From assembly GCF_017873395.1 (NCBI RefSeq), contig NZ_JAGGKC010000010.1:1-64000 (forward strand): 64,000 bases of DNA. The letters are read 5' to 3'. The first letter of the stretch is position 1. Each line of letters opens with the position of its first letter. The notes beneath the pieces are model-generated. The model saw nothing but the letters and a program-made list of their open reading frames with translations, was not told where the DNA came from and did not search any database. Position numbers and translations under genes: made by a program. This stretch comes from Youngiibacter multivorans (lineage in GTDB: Bacteria; Bacillota; Clostridia; Clostridiales; Clostridiaceae). Below, one piece after another: positions 41,975 to 50,675 of this stretch.

Positions 41975-42021
41975 ACGTTGAAATACCTCGCGACTGGACG
42001 GGTCGTGAGGTATTCCAACGT
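41975..42021 (+). terminator. Long hairpin after the ABC operon
   Basis: ACGTTG-AATACCTC-GCGAC pairs with GTCGTGAGGTATT-CAACGT (about 20 paired bases), followed by TTGG and then mixed sequence. It is a strong stem with a weak T-tract; terminator or 3'-end stabiliser. Confidence 0.6.
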
Positions 42022-42052
42022 TTGGTATTATTGTGTTAGGTCGCTATATATA

Positions 42053-42341
42053 TTAATATGTATAGCCATATTCAGCATCCGGGCAAATAATAGAAATCTT
42101 GCTTTTGCAGTCTATAATCTCTGTCTGGATATTCCAATTATAACAGATGTTGCCAATATCTCTCAATAGTATTGGAAGTTTGTGAAACTTAAAACTTATT
42201 GGTTCCATCCCATTACAAAGCTCAGGTATCGCTACGCAAGTGCCTTTTGCCAATGATCCATTACTACATTTTGTTTGAAGGCCATAAGAATTATTTTCTC
42301 TTGGTTCTTACGGATTCAATAACTGTAAATTCCTTGTCCAT
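42053..42341 (-). pseudogene. Possible frameshifted gene remnant of unknown family
   Basis: A frame from ATG 42341 (MDKEFTVIESVRTKRK) stops after 16 codons; a second frame then continues for about 85 codons with protein-like composition (ELCNGMEPISFKFHKLP, IICPDAEYGYTY) to a stop at 42053. One shift would join them to roughly 95 residues. I recognise no family and see no ribosome site, so a decayed gene is likelier than a working one. Confidence 0.3.
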
Positions 42342-42365
42342 TACAAATATCCGAAATTCTTATCC

Positions 42366-43301
42366 TCATTTACTCATCATATAAAATCCTACCATTTCTT
42401 CAAGCAGCTTCCCGAAGATCTCTGGATAGGCAACCATTGCCACTTCAGCATTTGGAGACTTTCCTTCTCGCATCTCAAAGTCGACTATCGTCATCCCATG
42501 CGTATGTTTTCCTGCGGCTTCGCATGAAACAAATGCACTCCTTGTATCAGCAATCCTTTCATCAATAAGGTATCCCACAGCAATCGCATCATGAAGCGTT
42601 ATCCTGCTGCCTGCCCCCCTCCTGGTTGACTTCACATAATCGTATATTCCAAGAATCAGTTCACTTACTATAGAATCCTTTTCACCAAGACGCCTGAGAT
42701 CATCAAATGGCAAAGCGCATTGGGTCGTTGCATTAAGTCCGAACATGGTAATTGAGATTCCTGACTGGAACACAATTTCAGCTGCATGAGGGTCCGCCCA
42801 GGTGTTGAACTCACCATATTGCGAATGGTTTCCAGCGGTTACAGAACCACCCATCATTGTGATTCTCTTTATAAAGCCCTTAAGGTCCCGGTACTTAAGC
42901 AATGCTATGGCAACGTTAGTGAGGGGACCTACAGCAACGATTTCAAGCTCCCCTTCCAGCTTTACTGCCTCGTCATATATTATGTCCCAGGCCTTCATGC
43001 TGTCAAAAACAAGGTCTGCCTCAGGGAGAACAAGTCCTCCGAGTCCATTGTCGCCATGCATATGCCCTGCAAATCTTGGTTCTATGATCAACGGCATTGA
43101 CGCACCTATCCCTACCCTTATGTCCATATTCAGCACTGAGCAAAGACGGATTGCATTCCTCGATGTATGTTCAATACCCACATTCCCGGATACTGCAGTT
43201 ACCGCACGGATATCCAGACCATTGCTGCTGTTTGCCAGCATAATCGCAAAGGCATCATCCACACCGGGATCACAGTCAAGTATAATAGGCTTCTTTAACA
43301 T
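42366..43301 (-). CDS. Nucleoside hydrolase (inosine-uridine preferring type)
   Basis: Calcium-dependent N-ribohydrolase, 311 residues, that splits nucleosides into base and ribose. The metal-binding N-terminal motif DCDPGVDDAFA is present, with the family segments VAVGPLTNVAIAL, MMGGS and EFNTWADPHAAEIVF, plus the C-terminal HDAIAVGYL with the metal-binding Asp. It overlaps the second nucleoside hydrolase by 7 bases. The two share only family-level similarity by eye, so they may split purine and pyrimidine specificity. Confidence 0.9.
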   Translation of the reverse strand: MLKKPIILDCDPGVDDAFAIMLANSSNGLDIRAVTAVSGNVGIEHTSRNAIRLCSVLNMDIRVGIGASMPLIIEPRFAGHMHGDNGLGGLVLPEADLVFDSMKAWDIIYDEAVKLEGELEIVAVGPLTNVAIALLKYRDLKGFIKRITMMGGSVTAGNHSQYGEFNTWADPHAAEIVFQSGISITMFGLNATTQCALPFDDLRRLGEKDSIVSELILGIYDYVKSTRRGAGSRITLHDAIAVGYLIDERIADTRSAFVSCEAAGKHTHGMTIVDFEMREGKSPNAEVAMVAYPEIFGKLLEEMVGFYMMSK

Positions 43302-44239
43302 ATTACCCTCCCGGATTCCCCATCAAGCTTAAGGAGTGACTCTGCAATAAATGCAGATACTCCTTCCCTGTCTGCATCCATCACTACCTCAGCATTTATC
43401 CTTCCTCCGCTTATTCCTATGGTGTCTGTTACTGTGCAGCCCCTCGTATATCTCCCGTCAAGGTCAATTACCACATTGTAGTTTGAAGCCCTGAACAGCT
43501 CTGGTCTAAGTACTCTCGCTACTGCTACTGCATCATGGAATATGACCTCACTGTTTCCGGTTGCATTACCGAAGAAATCAATGATTTCGGTAGCAAGGAC
43601 GCAAGCCTTCCCTTTGGATTTCCTGATCCTTTCCATATCCTTTTCGAGCATTCCGCATTTCCTTGTCACATCCAGACCGCACATAACGATGGGAATCCCT
43701 GACTCAAATACGATATGAGCAGCCTCCGGATCCTGCCAGACATTGAATTCAGCAGCAGGAGTCCTGTTTCCACCAAAAACTGCTCCTCCCATCATGAATA
43801 TCTCACTTATCCTGTGCCTGAGCTCAGGTGAAGATAAGATGAATGTGGCAATATTTGTAAGCGGGCCAAGTGCGATTATTTTAATCTTTTCTACTGAATG
43901 CTTTACCTCATCCTCCAGAAACTGCACAGCATTCCTTAATTCCGCCATCCCTTTTGGTTCTGGCAGAGAAGTACCCGCAAGCCCGTTCTCACCATGTATG
44001 GATTTTGATGGCTTAAGAACTGAAAGTATAGGTCTTTCAGCCCCTTTATAAACTTTAACGCTGCTAGAGAGATGCGTGAGGATCCTCAATGCATTTCCTG
44101 TCGTGTTATCAAGTGTGCTGTTGCCTGCTGAAACGGTTATTCCTCTGATATCCAAAATATCGCTGGATATTGCAAGCATAAGGGCAATAGCATCATCATG
44201 CCCGGGGTCCGTATCTATTATTACCGGTATCTTACCCAT
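43295..44239 (-). CDS. Nucleoside hydrolase (second copy)
   Basis: Second member of the inosine-uridine-preferring nucleoside hydrolase family, 314 residues. Motifs: DTDPGHDDAIALMLA at the N-terminus, ALGPLTNIATFIL, MMGGAVFGGNRTPAAEFNVWQDPEAA and the C-terminal FHDAVAVARVL. The frame opens 20 codons earlier, but ATG 44239 is spaced correctly behind AAGGAGG and begins next to the metal site. It sits between an amidohydrolase and the other hydrolase in one operon, giving a cleavage-plus-deamination set for nucleosides. Confidence 0.9.
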   Translation of the reverse strand: MGKIPVIIDTDPGHDDAIALMLAISSDILDIRGITVSAGNSTLDNTTGNALRILTHLSSSVKVYKGAERPILSVLKPSKSIHGENGLAGTSLPEPKGMAELRNAVQFLEDEVKHSVEKIKIIALGPLTNIATFILSSPELRHRISEIFMMGGAVFGGNRTPAAEFNVWQDPEAAHIVFESGIPIVMCGLDVTRKCGMLEKDMERIRKSKGKACVLATEIIDFFGNATGNSEVIFHDAVAVARVLRPELFRASNYNVVIDLDGRYTRGCTVTDTIGISGGRINAEVVMDADREGVSAFIAESLLKLDGESGRVIC

Positions 44240-44264
44240 TCCTCTGCCTCCTTGATGCATTTCA

Positions 44265-45599
44265 TCAGAGTCTCGCTCTTTGGTCAAGTTCTCTTGCAAA
44301 TCTTGATATCCTTTTAGAAACCTCCCTGACTTCGTCTATCAACCTATCCTCATCCTGAACGAGTACTTTTCTGTCCGACATGAGAACACTGCCATTGACC
44401 ATAGTCATCACCACATTGTGAGGATGCGCAGCATACACTATCGCCGAGTAGTAGTCATAAATCGGCTGTATGTTAGGCGCCGAGGTATCGATTATTATGA
44501 TGTCGGCTTTCTTGCCTATTTCAATCGACCCTATCTCATCTGCCATTCCAAGTACCCTGGCTCCCCCGATTGTACCGAGCTCAACAGCTTCAACTGCGGG
44601 ACAGATCCTGTTGTCCAGAGCTGCCTGCTTCTGGATCTTGGTATAGTAACCAAGAAGTGACAGGATATCCTGATGATTGCCGCTCATAGGGCCGTCTGTT
44701 CCGAGACCAACGTTCATGCCTGCCTTGTGCATTGCAGGTGCGGGAGATACCTTCCTTCCGCTCTTTGCGTTCGCTACCACGTTGTGGGCAGCTCCAACTC
44801 CATTTCTCCTAAGTACTTCTATGTCCTCGTCATCCACGTAAACAAGGTGTGCCGCTATGAGACGCTCCGAAAGAAATCCGATATCCTCAAGATGCTTTAT
44901 CGGAGTCTTACCATATTTTGAATCGAACTCCTCCATCTCGTGGAGCATCTCCGAGAGATGCATCGTAATTGGTACATCCAGCTCATCAGCAAGCTTCTTT
45001 ATTTCCATAAGATGCTGATCATCGCACGTATATGGCGCATGAGGTGCAAATGCTGGAGTAATCAGGCTGTCACCCTTCCATTTTGATATGAATCTCTTTG
45101 CGTATTCAATTCCACCGTAGGCCTCGCTTGAGTCCGGTGAAGGCTTCGACAGGATGGTCTCTCCAAGGACCGCCCTCATCCCGAAATCCCTGACGGCCTT
45201 TGCCACCTCATCCTCGAAGTAGTACATGTCGCAGAAGGTTGTGACTCCACCCTGTATAAGCTCAATGAGGCTAAGCCTTGCTCCGATCCCCACCATCTCT
45301 TCATCAAGCAGCTCATCCTCCATTGGGAACATGTACCTTCTGAGCCTGTCAGGCATGTCCTCTCCAAGTCCTCTGAACACCGACATTGAAATATGGGTAT
45401 GGCAGTTGACGAAGCCCGGCATGACGATTCCGCCTCTGGCATCTATTACGTCCATATCGCCTGACACCTTAAGGTCTTTCATGTTTCCGATTTCACTGAT
45501 CTCATTACCGTCAATTATTACAAATCCGTCTTCGATTATATTTCTTGAGTCATCCATTGTTATGACGACTCCGTTTATTATGCATTTCTTCAAGTTCAT
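44265..45599 (-). CDS. Amidohydrolase of the MtaD/SsnA group (SAH/MTA or nucleobase deaminase)
   Basis: Metal-dependent amidohydrolase of 444 residues. Zinc-site residues: His-x-His in NCHTHISMS, His in APHAPYT, HLSE, and Asp in GTDGPMSGN. This pattern matches the MtaD/5'-methylthioadenosine/S-adenosylhomocysteine deaminase and related purine or guanine deaminases. It precedes two nucleoside hydrolases on the same strand, so a deaminase for a nucleoside or base is the best reading. The start is ATG 45599, although it is very close to GGAGG; an in-frame TTG six bases later would have better spacing. Confidence 0.85.
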   Translation of the reverse strand: MNLKKCIINGVVITMDDSRNIIEDGFVIIDGNEISEIGNMKDLKVSGDMDVIDARGGIVMPGFVNCHTHISMSVFRGLGEDMPDRLRRYMFPMEDELLDEEMVGIGARLSLIELIQGGVTTFCDMYYFEDEVAKAVRDFGMRAVLGETILSKPSPDSSEAYGGIEYAKRFISKWKGDSLITPAFAPHAPYTCDDQHLMEIKKLADELDVPITMHLSEMLHEMEEFDSKYGKTPIKHLEDIGFLSERLIAAHLVYVDDEDIEVLRRNGVGAAHNVVANAKSGRKVSPAPAMHKAGMNVGLGTDGPMSGNHQDILSLLGYYTKIQKQAALDNRICPAVEAVELGTIGGARVLGMADEIGSIEIGKKADIIIIDTSAPNIQPIYDYYSAIVYAAHPHNVVMTMVNGSVLMSDRKVLVQDEDRLIDEVREVSKRISRFARELDQRARL

Positions 45600-46126
45600 C
45601 CCTCCTTCGCTTCCATATGTTGATTCTACTACCTATAGAAATATGAATCCAGAAAAACCCTGAGGATTAACATACTGTCTGGAATCAAGGGTGTCGAAAT
45701 CTACAAAATCCACGGACACCATTATAATTTTGCAGATTTCTACAGGTTTCCATCCTTCAGCCTTTGCCATTATCTTTTCAATAAAGTGCATAGCTGTTCC
45801 TCATTGTTCAAATTTCTACCACTTTATTGAAATAAAAGCATCGTTTCGGAATATGTTTACGTTAAATTTATAATCCAAAAAATGATGCAGGCGAATTCCT
45901 TTGATATTCAAAGGTTGTCAAATTTGAAATCCAAATTGGTCCTACCTTTGTATTCATATGAGATTGACAAGGGTTTGAACAATATGTTAACTTGTGAGTA
46001 TACAATCGTTATCATAGAACGTCCGATATTTTGGCAGAAGCCTGCAAGGCTTCTGCCAACTCATGAATATAGGAAATGGAACCGGTCTGAACGAAACTTA
46101 CCATAACACAATCTAAGGAGGATAAC
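45600..46126. other. Intergenic region upstream of the citrate operon
   Basis: About 530 bases between divergent genes. It holds a perfect 12-base inverted repeat at 46031-46059, TATAAT at 45869-45874 with a weak -35, and TTGACA near 45965 with a TTAACT or TATACA at fair distance; any of these could drive citM. A 52-codon minus-strand frame (45633-45791) has a poor ribosome site and no recognisable homology. No riboswitch was recognised. Confidence 0.4.
46031..46059. promoter_or_regulatory. Perfect inverted repeat before citM
   Basis: TTGGCAGAAGCC and GGCTTCTGCCAA, separated by five bases. There is no T-tract afterwards, and it lies 68 bases upstream of the citM start, so an operator or leader hairpin is more likely than a terminator. 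The spacing does not fit a -24/-12 element. Confidence 0.5.
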
Positions 46127-47305
46127 ATGAAAACTATCTACGAAATCGCATTGGAAAAACACGCTGAATGGAAGGGCAAGCTCACTGTAGAATTGAAGGC
46201 TCCGCTTGAAACAAAAGAGGACCTGTCGATTGCATACACACCCGGAGTTGCACAGCCATGCCTCGAGATAGCGAAGAACAAGGATGACGCATTCAAGTAC
46301 ACCTGGAAGGGCAACATAGTTGCGGTAGTTTCAGACGGAACTGCGGTTCTCGGACTTGGAGATATCGGACCTGAAGCAGCACTTCCTGTAATGGAAGGAA
46401 AAGCAGTTCTCTTCAAGAGATTCGGCGGAGTCAACGCGATTCCAATAGTCCTTGATACCAAGGATCCTGATGAGATCATAAACATCGTCAAGATGATAGC
46501 TCCAACCTTTGGCGGAATCAACCTTGAGGATATCAGCGCTCCAAGATGTGTACAGATAGAAAGAAAGCTCATAGAGGAGCTCGACATTCCTGTATTCCAT
46601 GACGACCAGCACGGAACTGCAATCGTCGTAACTGCAGGACTCATCAACGCTCTAAAGATAGTAAAGAAGAAGCCTCAGGACATAACTGCGGTAGTATCAG
46701 GAGCAGGAGCTGCAGGCAGCTCGATCATAAAGATGCTGAAGGCATTCGGCGTAGCAAACATATATGCCTTCAATTCAAAGGGAGTCATACACAGGGACGA
46801 CATGGACAAGTACAACTTCGTCGTCAAGGAAATCGCCATGATGACCAACAATGACAACAAGAAGCTTACACTTGCAGAAGCTATGGCTGAGTCAGACCTC
46901 TTCATAGGCGTATCAGCTCCAAAGGTCATCACAAAAGAAATGGTAGCATCAATGAAGAAGGATGCCATAGTGTTCGCAATGGCTAATCCAGAGCCTGAGA
47001 TAGGCTACCATGATGCAAAGGAAGCAGGAGCAAGGGTCGTAGGAACAGGAAGATCTGACTTCCCGAACCAGGTCAACAATGTGCTTGCATTCCCAGGTCT
47101 CTTCAGAGGAGCTCTTGATGTAAGGTCAAGGAAGATAACTGATGAGATGAAGATGGCAGCGGCAGAAGGAATTGCTGCTCTTATAGCTGAGTCCGACATC
47201 ACAGAGGAATATGTAATACCAAGCCCGTTCGATCCAAGAGTTGCTGAAGCGGTAGCAAAGGCAGTTTCAGAAAAGGCAATAGAGCAGGGACTGGCCAGAA
47301 TATAG
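46127..47305 (+). CDS. citM: CitM-like oxaloacetate decarboxylase / malic enzyme
   Basis: Malic-enzyme family protein, 392 residues, cytoplasmic. It has the N-terminal SIAYTPGVAQPCLEIAKN, catalytic residues in GGINLEDISAPRC, and NAD-binding VSGAGAAGSSIIKML. In lactic acid bacteria, the malic-enzyme homologue placed at the head of citrate lyase operons (CitM) is an oxaloacetate decarboxylase; this gene has the same place and length, so oxaloacetate to pyruvate conversion is likely, with malate oxidation an alternative. Start ATG after AAGGAGG. It is followed by citC after 15 bases. Confidence 0.88.
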   Translation: MKTIYEIALEKHAEWKGKLTVELKAPLETKEDLSIAYTPGVAQPCLEIAKNKDDAFKYTWKGNIVAVVSDGTAVLGLGDIGPEAALPVMEGKAVLFKRFGGVNAIPIVLDTKDPDEIINIVKMIAPTFGGINLEDISAPRCVQIERKLIEELDIPVFHDDQHGTAIVVTAGLINALKIVKKKPQDITAVVSGAGAAGSSIIKMLKAFGVANIYAFNSKGVIHRDDMDKYNFVVKEIAMMTNNDNKKLTLAEAMAESDLFIGVSAPKVITKEMVASMKKDAIVFAMANPEPEIGYHDAKEAGARVVGTGRSDFPNQVNNVLAFPGLFRGALDVRSRKITDEMKMAAAEGIAALIAESDITEEYVIPSPFDPRVAEAVAKAVSEKAIEQGLARI

Positions 47306-47320
47306 CCTGAGGAGACAGAT

Positions 47321-48316
47321 ATGATCCAATGTGCAGAACTGAACCTTTCAATTGAAAAGAACAAGGAAGCGGCCGCTTCCTTCCTCGAAGGCCATGGCCT
47401 CCGTATGGAAGAGCTTGAAAGGCTTTTTGTCCTCACGGATGAAAAGGACAAGTGGGTAGGCTGCGGCGGAAGGTACAGGAATGTGCTGAAGTGCTTTGCA
47501 CTGGATGAAACAAGACGGAATGAGGCGTTACTTGATACTCTGGTTACAGCTCTCGTAACTGACAGCTACAGGCAGGGCTACGAGGACCTCTTCATCTACA
47601 CAAAGTCCGGCTACGGGGAGATGTTCGCATCTTTCGGCTTCTCCCCTGTTGCCGATACCTGCAGCGTGGTGCTTCTTCACAGAGGTCCCAACACTGTCAG
47701 CAAGGTACTTGACAGGATGAAGGTTGAGATTTTGCCTTCTGACCTTGTCGGTGCCATAGTAGTAAATGCAAATCCGTTCACTAAGGGACACAGGTATCTG
47801 ATCGAATCATCGAGCAGAAAGGTCGACAAGCTTCTTGTGTTCGTAGTCGAGAATGATGCTTCAAGATTTCCCTTTAAGGACAGGTACACTCTGGTAAAGG
47901 AAGGTGTAGCGGACCTTCTGAATGTCCATGTGTTCCCTTCCACCCAGTACATAATATCGAATGCCACATTCCCATCCTACTTCCTCAAGGAGACTAAGAT
48001 GGCAGACGAGCAGCATGCGATACTGGATTCCAAGATATTCAAGGAGTATTTCGTTAAGCACTTCAACATCAGGAAAAGATTCCTTGGTGAAGAGCCTATC
48101 GACATGACTACCAATCTGTACAATTCAACCCTTCTGAAGGTCCTGCCGCCTGAATGCGAGGTAATAGTGATCCCAAGGAAGACCCTTAATGAAAAGGTCA
48201 TAAGCGCTTCTACTGTCAGGCGCGAGCTTGACAATGGCAACTTCGATGCAATCAGGGAACTGGTGCCGGATGTAACCTACAGGTATCTGGAGGAGAACTA
48301 TGGCAAGCATTCTTGA
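47321..48316 (+). CDS. citC: Citrate lyase ligase (acetate:SH-citrate lyase ligase)
   Basis: CitC, 331 residues, acetylates the prosthetic group of citrate lyase acyl carrier protein to activate the enzyme. It has an N-terminal GNAT-like domain (about 1-130) and a C-terminal nucleotidyltransferase domain with the NPFTKGHRYLIE nucleotide-binding motif (HxGH-type region). The segment RFPFKDRYTLVKEG and the late ISASTVRREL motif are family-typical. It overlaps citXG by 17 bases. Confidence 0.92.
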   Translation: MIQCAELNLSIEKNKEAAASFLEGHGLRMEELERLFVLTDEKDKWVGCGGRYRNVLKCFALDETRRNEALLDTLVTALVTDSYRQGYEDLFIYTKSGYGEMFASFGFSPVADTCSVVLLHRGPNTVSKVLDRMKVEILPSDLVGAIVVNANPFTKGHRYLIESSSRKVDKLLVFVVENDASRFPFKDRYTLVKEGVADLLNVHVFPSTQYIISNATFPSYFLKETKMADEQHAILDSKIFKEYFVKHFNIRKRFLGEEPIDMTTNLYNSTLLKVLPPECEVIVIPRKTLNEKVISASTVRRELDNGNFDAIRELVPDVTYRYLEENYGKHS

Positions 48317-49550
48317 CCTGAGAGAGAAAAGGGATGAGTACGAGAAGAATATAGCAAGTTCATCAGGTAAGACCCTTATTACTGTCAGGCCAAACTATCC
48401 TGGCAGTGACAAAAGAAATATTCATTCGAATTTCGTTTCATTCTCTTTAGCCTATGAAGTCGAAAGCGCCTTGGAAGCTGAAGCCATCCACAGAACCCAT
48501 GATGAGGAAGGACTTATCCTCTTTCTTCTGTCAGACAGGAGCAAAGATGTAGTAAAAAGAACATGTGTCGATATCGAAGACAGCCATCCTCTCGGCAGAC
48601 TTGCTGACATAGATGTAACGGATGATGAAGGCAGCCTCTCGAGAACAGACCTTGGACTCTTTCCAAGGAAGTGCTACATCTGCGAAGATTACGCCGCTGC
48701 CTGCACCAGGTCGGCAAGGCACGGATATAACGAAATAACGAAATTCTTCAGTCATACCGTAGAAAGGTATCTGACTGACGGTACGTTAGCTGCTGCAATC
48801 GAAAAACTGACCTCTTTTTCACTACTTGCTGAGCTCTGCAGGGAAACAGGCTTTGGCTGCGTCAATGTAGAATCAAATGGATCCCATAAGGATATGGATT
48901 TTTGGACATTCACAGGAAGCATACGGACAGTGTCTCAAGGTTTCGGTGAAATCACGTCCGTCGGTGCAAACGATTTCTATAATCTGAGGAAATTCGGTCT
49001 CGAGCTTGAGCAAAGGATGTTCAATGCAACAGGCGGCATCAATACCCACAAAGGCGCCATATTCATATATCTCCTCATGCTTCAGGGGCTGCTTGAAAGC
49101 AGCAGCTATGGGAATGTCAAAGAGGAGATAAAGAGGATTTCAAGGCCTGTACTTGAGGATTTCGGGGGTCAAAATGACTCTAACGGCCTCAGGGCTTACC
49201 GTCAGCACGGTATCCTTGGCATAAGGGGCGAGGCTGCTGGTGGATTTCCAAAGCTATTCGGAGACTACCTGAAGGTACTTGAGGAAGATTTCGACCTTAC
49301 CAGGCTATCCCTTGCCGTGATGTCCGATGCCGATGATACCAATGTGATACACAGGGCCGGAATCGACAGCCTCAGGGAGCTGCAGTCAAAGTCAAGGCTT
49401 GCTCAAAGGGGTGCGATTGACACAGGAGCCCTTGAAAGCTGGTGCATTGATAAGAACATTTCAACAGGAGGAAGTGCAGACCTTGTGGGAGCCACAGTCT
49501 TTGCGCATCTTATAAAGAATAACTATAGAAAACTGAAAGGGGAGATATGA
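48300..49550 (+). CDS. citXG: CitX-CitG fusion: citrate lyase prosthetic group biosynthesis
   Basis: Bifunctional protein of 416 residues. The N-terminal CitX part (about 1-160), with the signature HPLGRLADIDV, attaches the phosphoribosyl-dephospho-CoA group to CitD; the C-terminal CitG part (about 170-416), with GGINTHKGAIF and STGGSADLVGATVF, makes the triphosphoribosyl-dephospho-CoA precursor. Such fusions are known in several bacteria; many others have separate genes. RBS GGAGGAG lies inside the end of citC, so translation is coupled. Confidence 0.9.
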   Translation: MASILDLREKRDEYEKNIASSSGKTLITVRPNYPGSDKRNIHSNFVSFSLAYEVESALEAEAIHRTHDEEGLILFLLSDRSKDVVKRTCVDIEDSHPLGRLADIDVTDDEGSLSRTDLGLFPRKCYICEDYAAACTRSARHGYNEITKFFSHTVERYLTDGTLAAAIEKLTSFSLLAELCRETGFGCVNVESNGSHKDMDFWTFTGSIRTVSQGFGEITSVGANDFYNLRKFGLELEQRMFNATGGINTHKGAIFIYLLMLQGLLESSSYGNVKEEIKRISRPVLEDFGGQNDSNGLRAYRQHGILGIRGEAAGGFPKLFGDYLKVLEEDFDLTRLSLAVMSDADDTNVIHRAGIDSLRELQSKSRLAQRGAIDTGALESWCIDKNISTGGSADLVGATVFAHLIKNNYRKLKGEI

Positions 49551-49816
49551 TTTTGGAGATAGCAAAACAGGCTGTCTGCGGGACTCTTCAGTCCAACGAC
49601 TGCTTCATAAGGCTCTATCCCCATGACGACGGGATAGACCTCGACATTAAAAGCTCTGTCATGGCCCAGTTCGGAAAACAGATAGAAAAGGTAGCAAGGG
49701 AAACCCTTGCTGAAATGGGAGTGACATCCTGCAGGCTTTTCCTTGAAGACAAGGGAGCGCTTGACTACACCATAAGAGCGAGAGTGGAAACGGCGGTGAA
49801 GAGAGCCAATGAGTAG
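49547..49816 (+). CDS. citD: Citrate lyase acyl carrier protein (gamma subunit)
   Basis: Small acyl carrier protein, 89 residues, the gamma subunit of citrate lyase. The prosthetic-group serine is Ser16 in the segment GTLQSNDCFI. The start overlaps the citXG stop by four bases and the end overlaps citE by eight. Confidence 0.92.
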   Translation: MILEIAKQAVCGTLQSNDCFIRLYPHDDGIDLDIKSSVMAQFGKQIEKVARETLAEMGVTSCRLFLEDKGALDYTIRARVETAVKRANE

Positions 49817-50675
49817 AAGAAGTCTGCTTTTCATGCCGGGCAACAATCCAGGCATGCTGACTTCCGGCGATGTGCTGGGAGCAGATACTGTAATACTTGA
49901 CCTTGAAGATGCGGTATCCCTTGATGAGAAGGATGCTGCAAGGATACTTGTAAGGGAAGCACTCGATTTCCTTAAGTTCACACACAGCGAGGTGGCAGTG
50001 AGAGTAAATCCTCTGGACTCACCCTACTGGCTTCATGACCTTGAAACAGTCATACCATCGCTACCTGATGCAATTGTCATACCCAAGGCAAGTGTGGAAT
50101 CAGTGACGACAATGTCAAAAGAAATCGAAAGGATCAAGGCGGAGAGTGGTCTTAAGAAAGATATAAGCCTTCTTCTCATCATTGAGACCGCCATGGGTCT
50201 TGTGGACATCAGGAACATCGCTGCAAGCTCGCCTCAGATAAAGGCTCTGCTGCTTGGAGCTGAAGACCTGTCAAGCGACCTTGCCATCAAAAGGACCAAA
50301 GGCAACAAGGAAATCGAATATGCAAGGTTTGTTGTAGCTACTACAGCAAAGGCATTCAGGATGGATGCCATCGATACTCCTTATACGGATATCGATGATG
50401 TCGAAGGTCTTGCAGGAGATACGGCATTCGCCAAATCAATAGGCTTCACAGGAAGGCTTGCAATAAACCCAAGACAGGTTGAAACAATACTTGAGGTGTT
50501 CTCCCCTACAGAGGAGGAGATAGAGGAAGCGCAGGCGATACTCACTGAAGCTGCGGATGCAAAGGCCAGGGGCCTTGGAGTATTCAGCTACAGGGGCAAG
50601 ATGGTTGACATGCCTGTAATAAAAAGAGCGGAGACCCTGATGGAATCCGCAAGGAAATGGGGGCTTGTGAAATGA
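49809..50675 (+). CDS. citE: Citrate lyase beta subunit (citryl-ACP lyase)
   Basis: CitE, 288 residues, splits citryl-ACP to oxaloacetate and acetyl-ACP. Motifs of the HpcH/HpaI-like fold are visible: RRSLLFMPGNNPGML, LEDAVSLDEKDAAR (with the metal-binding acidic residues), VRVNPLDSPY and GAEDLSSDLAIKR. The ATG lies inside the end of citD, and its stop overlaps the citF start (ATGA). Confidence 0.93.
   Translation: MSRRSLLFMPGNNPGMLTSGDVLGADTVILDLEDAVSLDEKDAARILVREALDFLKFTHSEVAVRVNPLDSPYWLHDLETVIPSLPDAIVIPKASVESVTTMSKEIERIKAESGLKKDISLLLIIETAMGLVDIRNIAASSPQIKALLLGAEDLSSDLAIKRTKGNKEIEYARFVVATTAKAFRMDAIDTPYTDIDDVEGLAGDTAFAKSIGFTGRLAINPRQVETILEVFSPTEEEIEEAQAILTEAADAKARGLGVFSYRGKMVDMPVIKRAETLMESARKWGLVK

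Noticed and set aside
45633..45791. 52-codon minus-strand small gene before the citrate operon
   Set aside because: Weak ribosome site, no family resemblance and no terminator; not supported as a gene.
46025..46060. TGGCAGAAGCCTGCA as a sigma-54 promoter before citM
   Set aside because: GG and GC are nine, not ten, bases apart, and the sequence is fully explained by the inverted repeat.
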